A DNA stretch of 64,000 bases, from positions 32,030 through 96,029 of the forward strand of contig JADKGB010000016.1 in assembly GCA_016717225.1 (NCBI GenBank), given 5' to 3'. Below are positions 54,295 through 63,385 of the stretch, piece by piece (within the stretch, counting starts at the first letter, position 1; each line of letters starts with the position of its first letter). Under the pieces are notes generated by a model, which was not told where the DNA came from, made no database searches, and saw nothing but the letters and a program-made list of their open reading frames with translations. Both the position numbers and the translations under genes were made by a program. The DNA is from Flavobacteriales bacterium. GTDB lineage: Bacteria; Bacteroidota; Bacteroidia; Flavobacteriales_F; PHOS-HE28.

Positions 54295-57200
54295 GCCCCG
54301 GGTGGTCTTGGCGACCTGAGTTGCGGAACAACAATCGCAGCAGAGACGGGAACACCAGCAACAACAGTGGCAACGCCACCAAGAAGCCACCGATAACGGC
54401 GATGGCCAATGGCTGGTGCAATTGCGCGCCCGCGCCTATGCCCAGTGCGATGGGCATGAGGGCGATGATTGCACCGAGGGCGGTCATCAACTTCGGCCGA
54501 AGGCGGGTGCCGATGGCGAAGGAGAGGGCCTCGTCCACGCCCAGCGTTTCGTGGTTGTGCGCGAACTGGAGGTAGGTGAAGATGGCGTTCTCGGCGATGA
54601 TGCCGATGATCATGATGATGCCCGTGTAGCTGCCCACGTTGAGCGCCGTGTTGGTGAGGTAGAGCGCGAGGATGCAGCCGCTGACACCGAGCACCGCAAG
54701 CACCAGGATGAGCAGGGCGACGCGCAGTTCACCAAAGAGGAAGAGCAACACGGTAAACACGAGGAGGCTGGCAACGAGCAGGATCACCAAGAGTTCGGCG
54801 AAGGACTGTTGCTGTTCTTGGAACGCACCGCCGTAGGTGATGTGGTAGCCTTGGGGCAGGTGAACATCGGTCGCGATGCTGCGCTGTATGTCGGCTATCA
54901 CGCTACCGAGGTCGCGGTTGTCCAGCCGCGCTGTGACGGGTACCATCAGTTGCAGGTTCTCGCGTTCGATCTCCGCTTCGCCGGGGCCGACCGTGATGGA
55001 CGCGACTTCCGAAGCGCGGACCAAGCGGCCATCGGGCAGGAAGAGCTGCGCGCCACGTAGGTCGTCCAAGGAAGCGCCCGCCGCGTTGGGGTATACCATG
55101 CGAACAGGTGTGAGCAACTGCCGCTCGAACAGTGACCCGATGGGAGTGCCTTGGGACTGTGTCTGCAACTGGCTTTGGAGATCCTGCGGTGAAAGGCCGC
55201 GCTGCGCCAAGGCTTGATCGTTGCTTTCCACATTCACCGAGGGCCCGGCGATGTTGATGCCATCGAACGCGTCGGCCGTTCCAGGCGTGCGTTCCACCAC
55301 GTGCGCCACTTCGCGTGCCAACGCCTGCAGGCGGTGCTGGTCGTTGCCGTAGACCTTGATCTCGATGGGCTGGGTACTGCTCATGAGGTCGCCGAGCATG
55401 TCGCCGATCACCTGGCCGAAGTCGATGCGCAGGGCGGGCTGCGATGCTTCGTACCGGCGGCGGATGTCGTCGATCACGACGAGCGTTGTGCGCTTGCGGT
55501 CCTTGCGCAGTTGGATGAGGTAGTCGCCATAGTTGGGTTCGGTGATGAAGAAACCCATCTGCGTGCCGGTGCGGCGACTGTAGCTCTCGACTTCCGGCAC
55601 CTCGGCCAAGGACTTTTCCGCTTCGCGCAGCATGCGATCGGTCTCTTCCAGTGAAGTGCCGGGCGGTGAGGTGTAGTCGAGCACGATGGAGCCTTCGTCC
55701 ATTTCGGGGAGGAAGCCGGTTTCCAGGTGGCGCGAAGCGATCCATGCAAAGAAGCCGATGAGCACCACGAAGCCCACGCTCAACCACGGACGGCGGATGA
55801 ACCAGCCCACCCATGCGCCGGGCTTGCGCTCCTTGTCTTCGCTTTCGGGGTCCTGCACTTCCTCAACGACCTCCCTCGCCCTGCGCTCTTCGGGCAACAG
55901 GAGATAGACCACGGGCAGGCCGATCCAGGTGATCACGAACGAACAAGCGAGCGTGATCATCATGGTGTCAGCGAGCACGCGGAAATACGCGCCCGCCACA
56001 CCGCTCAACAACACGAAGGGCAAGAAGATGACGATGGTGCTGAGCGAACTGCCGACCATGGCGGGCAGCAGGTAGCGCACGGAACCGCTGAGCAACTCGC
56101 GCGTGGGCCTGCCGGGATGTTCCTCGTGCGTGCGGTGGATCTGCTCCACCACCACGATGGCATCGTCGATGATGAGGCCGATGGCAGCAGCGAGCGCACC
56201 GAGGGTCATGATGTTGAGCGTGTAGCCGAACGCGTACATCACCACCAGCGACAGGCCCAAGGTGATGGGAATGGTGATGAGCAGGACGAGGCTGGAGCGC
56301 AACGACCGCAAGAAGACCACAGCGACGGCGATGGCCAACAACAGGCCGATGAGCAAACTATCGCGCACGCTCTTGATGGACTCGCTGACGAACTCCGCCT
56401 GCACGTAGTAGGGTGAGAGTGTCACCCCCTTCGGAAGGAGGCCATTGTTCAACTCGGCCACGCGCTTCTTCACATCATCGGAAAGGGTGATGAGGTTGGT
56501 AGCGGGCTGCTTCACCACGGCAAGCAATACGGCGTTGGTGCCATTGGCATTGACGCGGATGTACTGCGGTTCCTCGGCGATGCTCACTTCCGCCAGATCC
56601 TGCAGGCGCTTGATGCGTTTGCCATCGTTGGTGATGACCAACTGCCGCAACTCGTCCAGCGAACCCACGGTGGCGTCGGTGACGCTCAGGTACATGCGGT
56701 CGTTGGTGAAGAGGAAGCCGTTGCTGTTTATAAAGTTGGTGCGGGCCAATGCAGCGGAGATCGCGTCGGGGTTGATACCCAAGGCGCTCATGCGTTCGGG
56801 ACGCAGGGTGATCCGGTATTCCTTCTTGCGCCCGCCGATCACCCGCACGTCGCTCACGCCATCCACCTGCGCGAGGTAGGGTTTCACGGTGTAGTTGGCG
56901 ATGAGGTCCAACTCGATGTCGCTCTTGCCGCCACCGCCGATCACATAGCCCATCACCGGAAGGATGGACGGGTTCATCTTCTCCACGGCGATGGTGGTGC
57001 CCGGCGGCAGTTCGCTGCGCACCTGGTCGATGGCGGCGGTGATCTGTTGTTTGCCCAGATCGATGTCGGCGCTCCAATCGAGGAAGGCGCTGATCTCGCA
57101 ACTGCCGCGACTGGTGACACTGCGGATGTTCTTGAGGTGCGGCGTGCGTTTGATGGCGGCTTCCAGTGGGCGCGTCACCGTCATCATCATCTTGTCCACA

Positions 57201-57358
57201 GGCTGCAAGCCGCTGTCGGCGATCACTTTGATCTTCGGGAAGGTAACCTCTGGGAACAACGAGGATTGCAGCCGTGTGTACGCGAAGAGGCCACCCATGA
57301 GGATGAGCGCCAACACCACGGCTACCGGGTTCTTGTACCGGACGAAGAAGTCCTTCAT
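54227..57358 (-). CDS. RND family efflux permease (AcrB/MexB type)
   Basis: The 1043-residue inner-membrane pump has the proton-relay aspartates in GLIIDDAIVVVEQIHRTHEE, the large periplasmic loops (IEKMNPSILPVMGYVIGG) and twelve helices. Its N-terminus FFVRYKNPVAVVLALILMGG is normal. The last residues (PGPTSTPAPPSLPGSALPPL) are proline-rich and read antisense to the EamA relic, so the native C-terminus was probably replaced. It is the last gene of the RR-HK-PepSY-TolC-adaptor-pump operon. It exports small molecules or metals; specificity is unknown. Confidence 0.92.
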   Translation of the reverse strand: MKDFFVRYKNPVAVVLALILMGGLFAYTRLQSSLFPEVTFPKIKVIADSGLQPVDKMMMTVTRPLEAAIKRTPHLKNIRSVTSRGSCEISAFLDWSADIDLGKQQITAAIDQVRSELPPGTTIAVEKMNPSILPVMGYVIGGGGKSDIELDLIANYTVKPYLAQVDGVSDVRVIGGRKKEYRITLRPERMSALGINPDAISAALARTNFINSNGFLFTNDRMYLSVTDATVGSLDELRQLVITNDGKRIKRLQDLAEVSIAEEPQYIRVNANGTNAVLLAVVKQPATNLITLSDDVKKRVAELNNGLLPKGVTLSPYYVQAEFVSESIKSVRDSLLIGLLLAIAVAVVFLRSLRSSLVLLITIPITLGLSLVVMYAFGYTLNIMTLGALAAAIGLIIDDAIVVVEQIHRTHEEHPGRPTRELLSGSVRYLLPAMVGSSLSTIVIFLPFVLLSGVAGAYFRVLADTMMITLACSFVITWIGLPVVYLLLPEERRAREVVEEVQDPESEDKERKPGAWVGWFIRRPWLSVGFVVLIGFFAWIASRHLETGFLPEMDEGSIVLDYTSPPGTSLEETDRMLREAEKSLAEVPEVESYSRRTGTQMGFFITEPNYGDYLIQLRKDRKRTTLVVIDDIRRRYEASQPALRIDFGQVIGDMLGDLMSSTQPIEIKVYGNDQHRLQALAREVAHVVERTPGTADAFDGINIAGPSVNVESNDQALAQRGLSPQDLQSQLQTQSQGTPIGSLFERQLLTPVRMVYPNAAGASLDDLRGAQLFLPDGRLVRASEVASITVGPGEAEIERENLQLMVPVTARLDNRDLGSVIADIQRSIATDVHLPQGYHITYGGAFQEQQQSFAELLVILLVASLLVFTVLLFLFGELRVALLILVLAVLGVSGCILALYLTNTALNVGSYTGIIMIIGIIAENAIFTYLQFAHNHETLGVDEALSFAIGTRLRPKLMTALGAIIALMPIALGIGAGAQLHQPLAIAVIGGFLVALPLLLLVFPSLLRLLFRNSGRQDHPGPTSTPAPPSLPGSALPPLPAAM

Positions 57359-58440
57359 CGGGGCGCGCGCGGGTCAGGGAGCGCGGTGGGGGGGGGGGCC
57401 GGGGGCCGCCCCCCCCCGGCCGCGGGCGAGGGGGAGAGGGGGGGGGGGCCCCCGGCCGGCCGCCAGGGCGCCGGGGCCGGGAGGGGGAGAAGGGAGCGGG
57501 CCCGCCGCGCCCCCCGCCCCCCGGGGCGGGGGGGAGCGGGGGGGGGGCGCCCGGCGCGGGGGCCGCGCCCGCCCGGGGGCCGCCGCCCCGCACGGGCCCC
57601 CAGCGCGGCGCGCGCGGCGGCGGGGGGGGGGGGGGGCCGCCGCCGGCCCCCGCCGGCGGGCGGCGGGCGGCGGCGGGGGGGGGGCGGCCCCCGGCGGCCG
57701 CGGGGCGGGCGCGCGCGAGGCGGAAGCGGGGCGGCGGGGGGCCCGCGCCCCCGGCCAGGGCCCGGGAGGGCCGGCCCGGACCGCGGCGGACACGCGGCGG
57801 GGGGGGCCCCCACCGCGCGCACGCGCGCCGGCCGCCCGGCGCCCCGCGCGGCGCCCGCGCCGCGGCGACGCCCGGGCGCGGCCCGCGCCGGGGCGGGCGC
57901 TGGATCTCTAGCCGGCATCACGCGGGCCTTGCCGTCCCAAGCGCATAGCCGCCCTAGCGTCTGGGTCCCTGCGCGCGCGAGGCGCGGCCCGAAACCGCCG
58001 CCCGGCCGCCCCCCCCCGGGCCGCGGCGTTGCGCGCCGGCGGATCGGCTAAGTGGCGAGGGGGACCCCCCGTGTGATGGAGCCGCGCGGGCCGAGGCGGG
58101 CGCCGGGGGCCGAAGAGGGTCGGATCTGGTGTGCCCCGGGGCGCCCCGCGACCGGTGGGGGATCAACGCAAGGGAGTCGCGGCGGGAGGCGGCAGGCGGT
58201 CAGTCACGAGGTGGGGCGTGGGGCGGGAGAGCGGTGCCGGGGCCGTCCAAGTGCCCGCCGAACAACCCGGACGGGCCGAGAAACACAGGAAGTCTGAAGA
58301 CCGGCGCCGCGGGCCCCCGAAAGCCGCCGCGGGCGGGAAAGCGTCCCTGACAAACAGCCCGGGCCCGGGCGGGGCAAGCGCGGGATCAGCCCCACAACCG
58401 GCAGTGCGCGGCCAGTCAACGAGGGTACATTTCCGCGGGT
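57359..58440. other. G-homopolymer-rich corrupted stretch between adaptor and pump genes
   Basis: The plus strand is overwhelmingly G and C with long G runs, worst around 57400-57800, and grades into normal sequence by 58440. It replaces the end of the adaptor gene and the short gap that should precede the pump start. All frames give Gly/Ala/Pro/Arg-rich nonsense. The pump begins cleanly at 57358. Confidence 0.7.
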
Positions 58441-59323
58441 AGCCACCGGTGAGGAGCAGCCGATCGCCCGGATCGAAGGTGGGTGTGAGCAGTTCCACTT
58501 GGTCGTTCGCAGCGATGCCGCGTTCGATGGGTACGCGCACGGCCGTGCTGTCGTCGATCAAGCGCATCACCCAGAACGCAGTCATCTCCTCATTGCCCAG
58601 CACGGTGGTCGCGGGCACCACTTGGGCGTTCGGGTGCTCTTGCACACTGAAGCGCACGGTACCGATGAGACCTTCGGGGAACGATGCGCCGTTGGTGGGT
58701 TTCACCACGAAGCCCTGGGTCTGGGCCAAGGCATCCACCGTTGAAAGTCGCGTGGTGATGGTGCCGCGCACCTGCGTGGAATCGGGGAGCATGATGGTGC
58801 ATGGCGTACCGATGCGCGCGTGTGCGTTCAGCTCGTAGGGCACGGTGACCACGAACACCGAGCTGCCACCGTCCGCGATGATCGCCAACTGATCGCCGTC
58901 GTACACATAGTCGTTCAGTAACTTGTCCATCTGCACGATCACCCCATCGGAAGGCGCTTTGATCGTGATCAGGCCCTTCACGCGGAAAGTGCTGTCCTGT
59001 GCCGCGAAGGCACCGAGCGCTTCCGCTTCCTTGGTGCGGATGACATAGAGCGGCTGGCCTGCACGCACATGATCACCGAGCGCAACGAAGGCACGATCCA
59101 CCGTGCCGGTGATGTTGGCGCGCACCGAGTTCTTCCGGAGGAATTGCGAGGTGGCGTTCAGCAATACGCTCTTCGCGATTGTGTCGCGCTGGACGTGCGT
59201 GATGGTAACAGGCGTACGCGGACCCAGGTCCGCTGCGGCAGGTGCGCCCGCATCAGTACCACAGGAAGCCAGCAAGAGCAGGATGGCCGCAGCCGCAGGA
59301 TATGTACGGGGACACCGGATCAT
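58163..59323 (-). CDS. Efflux RND periplasmic adaptor (HlyD/AcrA family), C-terminus corrupted
   Basis: The lipoprotein signal (LLLLASC, Cys21) is followed by the hairpin/lipoyl (ANITGTVDRAFVALGDHVRAGQPLYVI, IKAPSDGVIVQMDKLLNDYVYDGD) and beta-barrel domains (FPEGLIGTVRFSVQEHPNAQVVPATTVLG) of RND adaptors. From about residue 296 (LLLTGGY) on, at 58440, the sequence becomes Pro/Arg-rich nonsense that belongs to the corrupted stretch, so the true end is not seen. It overlaps the TolC stop by 4 bases and bridges TolC with the pump. Confidence 0.85.
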   Translation of the reverse strand: MIRCPRTYPAAAAILLLLASCGTDAGAPAAADLGPRTPVTITHVQRDTIAKSVLLNATSQFLRKNSVRANITGTVDRAFVALGDHVRAGQPLYVIRTKEAEALGAFAAQDSTFRVKGLITIKAPSDGVIVQMDKLLNDYVYDGDQLAIIADGGSSVFVVTVPYELNAHARIGTPCTIMLPDSTQVRGTITTRLSTVDALAQTQGFVVKPTNGASFPEGLIGTVRFSVQEHPNAQVVPATTVLGNEEMTAFWVMRLIDDSTAVRVPIERGIAANDQVELLTPTFDPGDRLLLTGGYPRKCTLVDWPRTAGCGADPALAPPGPGLFVRDAFPPAAAFGGPRRRSSDFLCFSARPGCSAGTWTAPAPLSRPTPHLVTDRLPPPAATPLR

Positions 59324-60567
59324 TTCAGGTGGATGAGTTCGTTGATGATGCGTGCGCGATCAGCGTCGGACTGGATGAGCGCCGATACCGTTGCCGCGTG
59401 GTTGTTCAACACGAGGAACAAGTCGGTAAGGCGCACGAGGCCACGCTCCAGCTCCAAGCGGTACAAGGCGATCAAGCGTTCCTCTTCGGTGGACTGCTGT
59501 TGCAGTTCCGACAGGAGCGTATCGGCGCGGCGCAATGCTTCCTGGAACTGACCGTGGCGTTGGGCCAATTGATCGAGGTAGAAGGTCTGATAGGCTTGCC
59601 GGGTCTGTTCACGCAAGGCGACGCGGTCGTGTTCCAAGCGCCGTTGACGACCATCGTAGATCGGCACGTTCAGGTTCATGCCTGCGCTGCCACCGAAGCG
59701 ATTGGGGATATCGGTGGGTGTTATGGCGTTCAAGCCCAGATCGCCGGTGATGTTCAGCCTTGGCCGGTATGCCAGGTCGATGGTGCGGTCGGCGATGGTG
59801 TTGCTGACACTATCCAAGCGGAATTGCTGCATCACGGGCGAAGCATCGGCATTGAAGGTGGTGCTGGGAACAAGCTCCGGCGGCAAGAGGCGAATGGTGG
59901 TGGTATCCTGTACGCCGCACAGTTGGTTGAGGGCGTAGAGGTCGTTGCGGAAAAGGGCCTGTGCCTGCCGCGCCGCGATGCGTTGGGCTTGCAGGCTCAC
60001 TTGCAGGGCGAGCAGGTCCGTTTGCTGGTAGAGGCCGCGCTCGGCCAAGTGCTTCAGCACCTGTTCCTGCTCAGTGAGCAAGCGCACCTGGCTCTCGGTG
60101 AATTCCAACGCGCGTTGATCGGCATATACCGCGATGTATTGCCCTGCGATGCTCCTGCGCAAGTCCAGCGTTGTGACCGCCGCGCCGGTGCGCACACTGT
60201 TGTGTTGCACCGCGATGCCCGATAGCTGCGCCTGCTTCTGGTTCTTGTTGAACAAGGGCAGCCTGGCGCCCACCACGGCGGAATACAAGCCTCCGTTGGT
60301 GACATTCACATCGTAGCCCCAGTGCTTGTCGTAGGGTGCGTAGAGGATCTGGCCCGTTCCGCTGACTTGCGGCCCGAAGGTGGCGTACACCTTGGCACTG
60401 TCCAGATCCAGCGCGCGCAGTTGGTAGCCGTAGTCCTTCAGCAACGGGCTGCGCTCCTGGCCCGCCGTGAGGTAGAAGTCGAGGCCCTTCTGCTGTGCCA
60501 GCACGGGGCATGCGATGAACAGAAGAAGAAGCGGCAAGAGCCACTTCCGCTGTGCTTTCGATCTCAT
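59320..60567 (-). CDS. TolC family outer-membrane efflux channel
   Basis: The product is the outer-membrane duct of the tripartite pump. ATG 60567 gives a signal peptide (LLPLLLLFIACPVLAQ) and 415 residues with the repeated helical pairs of TolC (QYIAVYADQRALEFTESQVRLLTEQEQVLKHLAERGLYQQTDLLALQVSLQAQRIA) and the YRPRLNITGDLGLN strand. It overlaps the adaptor by 4 bases. The upstream frame to 60600 is non-family. Confidence 0.88.
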   Translation of the reverse strand: MRSKAQRKWLLPLLLLFIACPVLAQQKGLDFYLTAGQERSPLLKDYGYQLRALDLDSAKVYATFGPQVSGTGQILYAPYDKHWGYDVNVTNGGLYSAVVGARLPLFNKNQKQAQLSGIAVQHNSVRTGAAVTTLDLRRSIAGQYIAVYADQRALEFTESQVRLLTEQEQVLKHLAERGLYQQTDLLALQVSLQAQRIAARQAQALFRNDLYALNQLCGVQDTTTIRLLPPELVPSTTFNADASPVMQQFRLDSVSNTIADRTIDLAYRPRLNITGDLGLNAITPTDIPNRFGGSAGMNLNVPIYDGRQRRLEHDRVALREQTRQAYQTFYLDQLAQRHGQFQEALRRADTLLSELQQQSTEEERLIALYRLELERGLVRLTDLFLVLNNHAATVSALIQSDADRARIINELIHLK

Positions 60568-60678
60568 TATTGGAACAATGGTCAGTCGCATGCGAGGCAC
60601 GAAGATCGGACCCGGGCCGTGAGCCCTCCGATCGACGCGGGCCGGAGCACCGTGCCCCGACCCGCTATCACCGATCGA

Positions 60679-61149
60679 TCAGTCTTTCTCTTCACCCTTT
60701 TCGCCTTCCTCCTCCACCTTGCTCTCCAGTACTTTGCCATCCGCGGCGAAGACCACTTCCATGGTGTGCTCGCCTTTCTCCATGTCCACCTCGTAAACGG
60801 TACCCTTCGGCGTTTCGGCCACTTCGATCGCGTTCACCTTGTGGTCCGCGTAACCAGCGGCGATGGCTTTGCGCACGGCTTCGGGCAGCGCATCGGCCTT
60901 GATGGTGTGTTCAGTCTCCAGCCACGCGCCATCGGTAGCGTAGGTGGCCGACCGGTCGGTGCCTTCCTGTTTGAAGTTCACCTCGTATTCGGTCTTGGAC
61001 TCCATTTCCCACTTGGCGTGTTCGGCCTTGGGGAACTGTTTCATGAAGGCGGCCTTCACGGGTTGTGGTACATCGGCTTCGCTCACTTTCTGGGCGCAGG
61101 CGTTCATGCTGAGCGAGAGCATGAGCAAGGTCGGCAGTGCGTAGTTCAT
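60679..61149 (-). CDS. PepSY-like domain protein (BLIP-like, PF11396 type)
   Basis: After a signal peptide with a Cys (LSMNACAQ) the 156-residue protein holds the PepSY-like repeat: VKAAFMKQFPKAEHAKWEMESKTEYEVNF and a second unit PEAVRKAIAAGYADHKVNAIEVAETPKGTVYEVDM. Such periplasmic proteins often accompany two-component systems. The acidic C-terminus (KVEEEGEKGEEKD) is unusual. It lies between the kinase (64 bases) and TolC, so it may help sense the inducing condition. Confidence 0.82.
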   Translation of the reverse strand: MNYALPTLLMLSLSMNACAQKVSEADVPQPVKAAFMKQFPKAEHAKWEMESKTEYEVNFKQEGTDRSATYATDGAWLETEHTIKADALPEAVRKAIAAGYADHKVNAIEVAETPKGTVYEVDMEKGEHTMEVVFAADGKVLESKVEEEGEKGEEKD

Positions 61150-61213
61150 GTTGGGTCGTGTTTAGGGTTCAAAGAGAAGGGATGATCCTGTCCGGAATTT
61201 GGATCCGTGGGGA

Positions 61214-62464
61214 TCATTCGCCGCGCACCACCAAGGTGTGTATGCCGGCCGCATAGCCGTATGCCAGTTGCAAGCCGTTCTGGTCGGCGATCTCCTTCAC
61301 CATGGAAAGGCCGAGGCCGGTGGAAGGGCTGGCAGGGTCGCCCTTGGCGAAACGTTCAAACAGCGCGGCCGGGGCGACGGACAAGCCCGGGCCTGTATTG
61401 GTGATCATGAACCCGTCGGCCCCGATCACCACCGTCGCGGTGCCCGCCGGAATGTTGTGCTGCACGGCGTTGCGCAGCAGGTTGGCAACAAGCACTTCGG
61501 CAAGCAAGGGGTGCAGGCGCAAGCCGCACGGTTGGTCCTGCCGGATGCTGTAGCGGATGCCGCGCTGGGCGATGAGGTCTTCCAAGCTGTGGTGCTGGTC
61601 GTTGAAGATGGCCAGCCAGTCCACGTGCTCCGGCGGGAATTGTTGGTTGCCGATGCGCGCGAGCAAGAGCATGTTGGCCACAGTGCGGCCCATGCGTTCG
61701 CGTGCCTGGAACATTCCATCGATGATGCCCGCTTCCGCCTCGCCCATGTTCGGCGATTGGATGAGCTGGTCCAGTTTGCCCTGCATCACGGCCAGTGGTG
61801 TTTGCAGTTCGTGCGCGGCCTGTTCGGTGAAGCGTTTCTGCGCGGTGAAGTCGGCGCGCAGCTTGGTCATCATGGCCTTGAGTGCCCGGTTCAAGGTGGT
61901 GAATTCATCCACATCGGTATCGGGCAGGCGGGGTATGCGCGGCCCATCGGCGTCGAAGCCCTGAAGCTCGTCAAGCGTGTTGTGGAACGGCTGCCAGAGC
62001 TTCCGCGACAACCAGCGGTTCAACAACAGGTTGCCCAAGGCCACCAGTGCCAACAGCAGGGTCATGCTCAGGGCGATGCCCAATACCAGATCCTCCGTTT
62101 CCACGAGCGAACGACCGAGGGTGATCACATAGGCGGTCCCGTCGGGCAGCACCACCGCAGATCGCATGATCCGCCATGGAACCACCTCGTTCTCTTCCAC
62201 GTCGATCAGCGTGGTGTCCTTTACTACAAGAGGACCATTGCTGCCGGGCACCACAGCGATCAATTCATCCGGCGCACTGGTATTGAAGGTGCGCTCACCA
62301 GCACGCAGTTGCTGCACCACCCTGCTGGTCTGGTGCTCCATCTGCTCATCCACTTGGGAGGTGACCACCATGTTCACCAGGCCATAGCCGATGGCCGTGC
62401 CCACGATAACCAACGGGATGGCAAGGACGAACTGGTAGCGCGAGGTACGTTGCAGCAGTTTCAT
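61214..62464 (-). CDS. Sensor histidine kinase of the efflux operon
   Basis: TM1 (about 12-34) and TM2 (127-149) flank a periplasmic sensor of about 90 residues. HAMP-like residues are followed by the phospho-acceptor His218 in AAHELQTPLAVMQGK, N-box LLRNAVQHNIPAG, and GLGLSMVKEIADQNG. It overlaps the response regulator by 4 bases. It likely senses an envelope or metal signal and controls the efflux genes that follow. Confidence 0.9.
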   Translation of the reverse strand: MKLLQRTSRYQFVLAIPLVIVGTAIGYGLVNMVVTSQVDEQMEHQTSRVVQQLRAGERTFNTSAPDELIAVVPGSNGPLVVKDTTLIDVEENEVVPWRIMRSAVVLPDGTAYVITLGRSLVETEDLVLGIALSMTLLLALVALGNLLLNRWLSRKLWQPFHNTLDELQGFDADGPRIPRLPDTDVDEFTTLNRALKAMMTKLRADFTAQKRFTEQAAHELQTPLAVMQGKLDQLIQSPNMGEAEAGIIDGMFQARERMGRTVANMLLLARIGNQQFPPEHVDWLAIFNDQHHSLEDLIAQRGIRYSIRQDQPCGLRLHPLLAEVLVANLLRNAVQHNIPAGTATVVIGADGFMITNTGPGLSVAPAALFERFAKGDPASPSTGLGLSMVKEIADQNGLQLAYGYAAGIHTLVVRGE

Positions 62465-63141
62465 GCGTGTGAGCTTAACCGGTACCCCAGACCGTACACC
62501 GTTTGGATGCGGTCCTTGCTGCCCTTCTCCAACAACTTCTTCCGCAGGTTCTTCATGTGCGAGTAGAGGAAATGGTCGTGGTCCAGGCGGTCGGCCATTT
62601 CGCCCCAGACGTGCTCCACGATGGCGGTGCGCGAGAGCACGCGGTCCTTGTTGGCCACAAGGAAGAGCAGCAGGTCGAACTGCATCACGGTAAGGTCCAC
62701 GCGCTGGCCGTTGACTTCCACCAGCTTGTCATCCGGCACAATGCGGAGTTCGTCCAGTTCGATGGCCTGATTACCCGCGAACTGCTTGCGGCGGATGAGC
62801 GCGCGCAAGCGTGCGACCAGTTCCGGAAGGTGAAAGGGCTTGGGCAAGTAGTCGTCGGCACCGAGGTCCAGGCCGAGGATCTTGTCATCCAGCGAGCCCT
62901 TGGCCGATATGATGATGATGCCGGTGTTGGGGTTCTGTTTGCGTAGCATCCGCACGATGTCCAAGCCACTGCCCTTTGGCAAGGTGATGTCCACCAGCAC
63001 AGCATCATAGGCGTATTGCTCCGCCTTCTCCATGGCGGAAGGGAAGTCGTTGGCGGATTCCACGAGGAAGCCGACATCCTGCAAGAACGCGCGAATGGAG
63101 CGGCGCAATTCCTGTTCGTCCTCGATCAACAGCACTTTCAT
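62461..63141 (-). CDS. OmpR-type response regulator of the efflux operon
   Basis: The receiver domain has Asp51 (DAVLVDITLPKGSGL) and KPFHLPELVARLRAL; the winged helix is complete (LTVMQFDLLLFLVANKDRVLSRTAIVEHVWGE, LYSHMKNLRKKL). The 226 residues match the CusR/PhoP class in length. It is the first gene of the operon RR-HK-PepSY-TolC-HlyD-RND, so regulation of its own operon is likely. Confidence 0.9.
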   Translation of the reverse strand: MKVLLIEDEQELRRSIRAFLQDVGFLVESANDFPSAMEKAEQYAYDAVLVDITLPKGSGLDIVRMLRKQNPNTGIIIISAKGSLDDKILGLDLGADDYLPKPFHLPELVARLRALIRRKQFAGNQAIELDELRIVPDDKLVEVNGQRVDLTVMQFDLLLFLVANKDRVLSRTAIVEHVWGEMADRLDHDHFLYSHMKNLRKKLLEKGSKDRIQTVYGLGYRLSSHA

Positions 63142-63314
63142 GCTTGCAAGCTATGCTGGGGATCCTGTCCGGATCCTGAGCGGGTGCGCGCACAGAATGT
63201 GGACAGGGATCGGGGCATCCTTTGTACCACACGATCCTTTGGTTTGGTACCGTGTGTTGCCTCTGAGGCGCGGGTGCCGGGTTTGCGAACGTCCCGGTGC
63301 CCGTGCTGGGGGTG

Positions 63315-63354
63315 AACTGAAAGAGGCCGGGCAAATGCGCGGCCTCTTTCAGTT
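63315..63354. terminator. Hairpin terminator after the DUF4249 gene
   Basis: A 15-bp stem (AACTGAAAGAGGCCG at 63315-63329 pairing with 63340-63354) with a 10-base loop lies 32 bases past the DUF4249 stop; there is no T tract, so it may act as a bidirectional stop or be Rho-assisted. Confidence 0.6.
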
Positions 63355-63385
63355 CTGAACGGACCGTTCAGTGATCCACTGTTCC

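Noticed and set aside
57355..58442. Several long Gly/Arg/Pro-rich open frames on both strands
   Set aside because: They exist only because the stretch is almost all G and C and so lacks stop codons; none resembles a protein.
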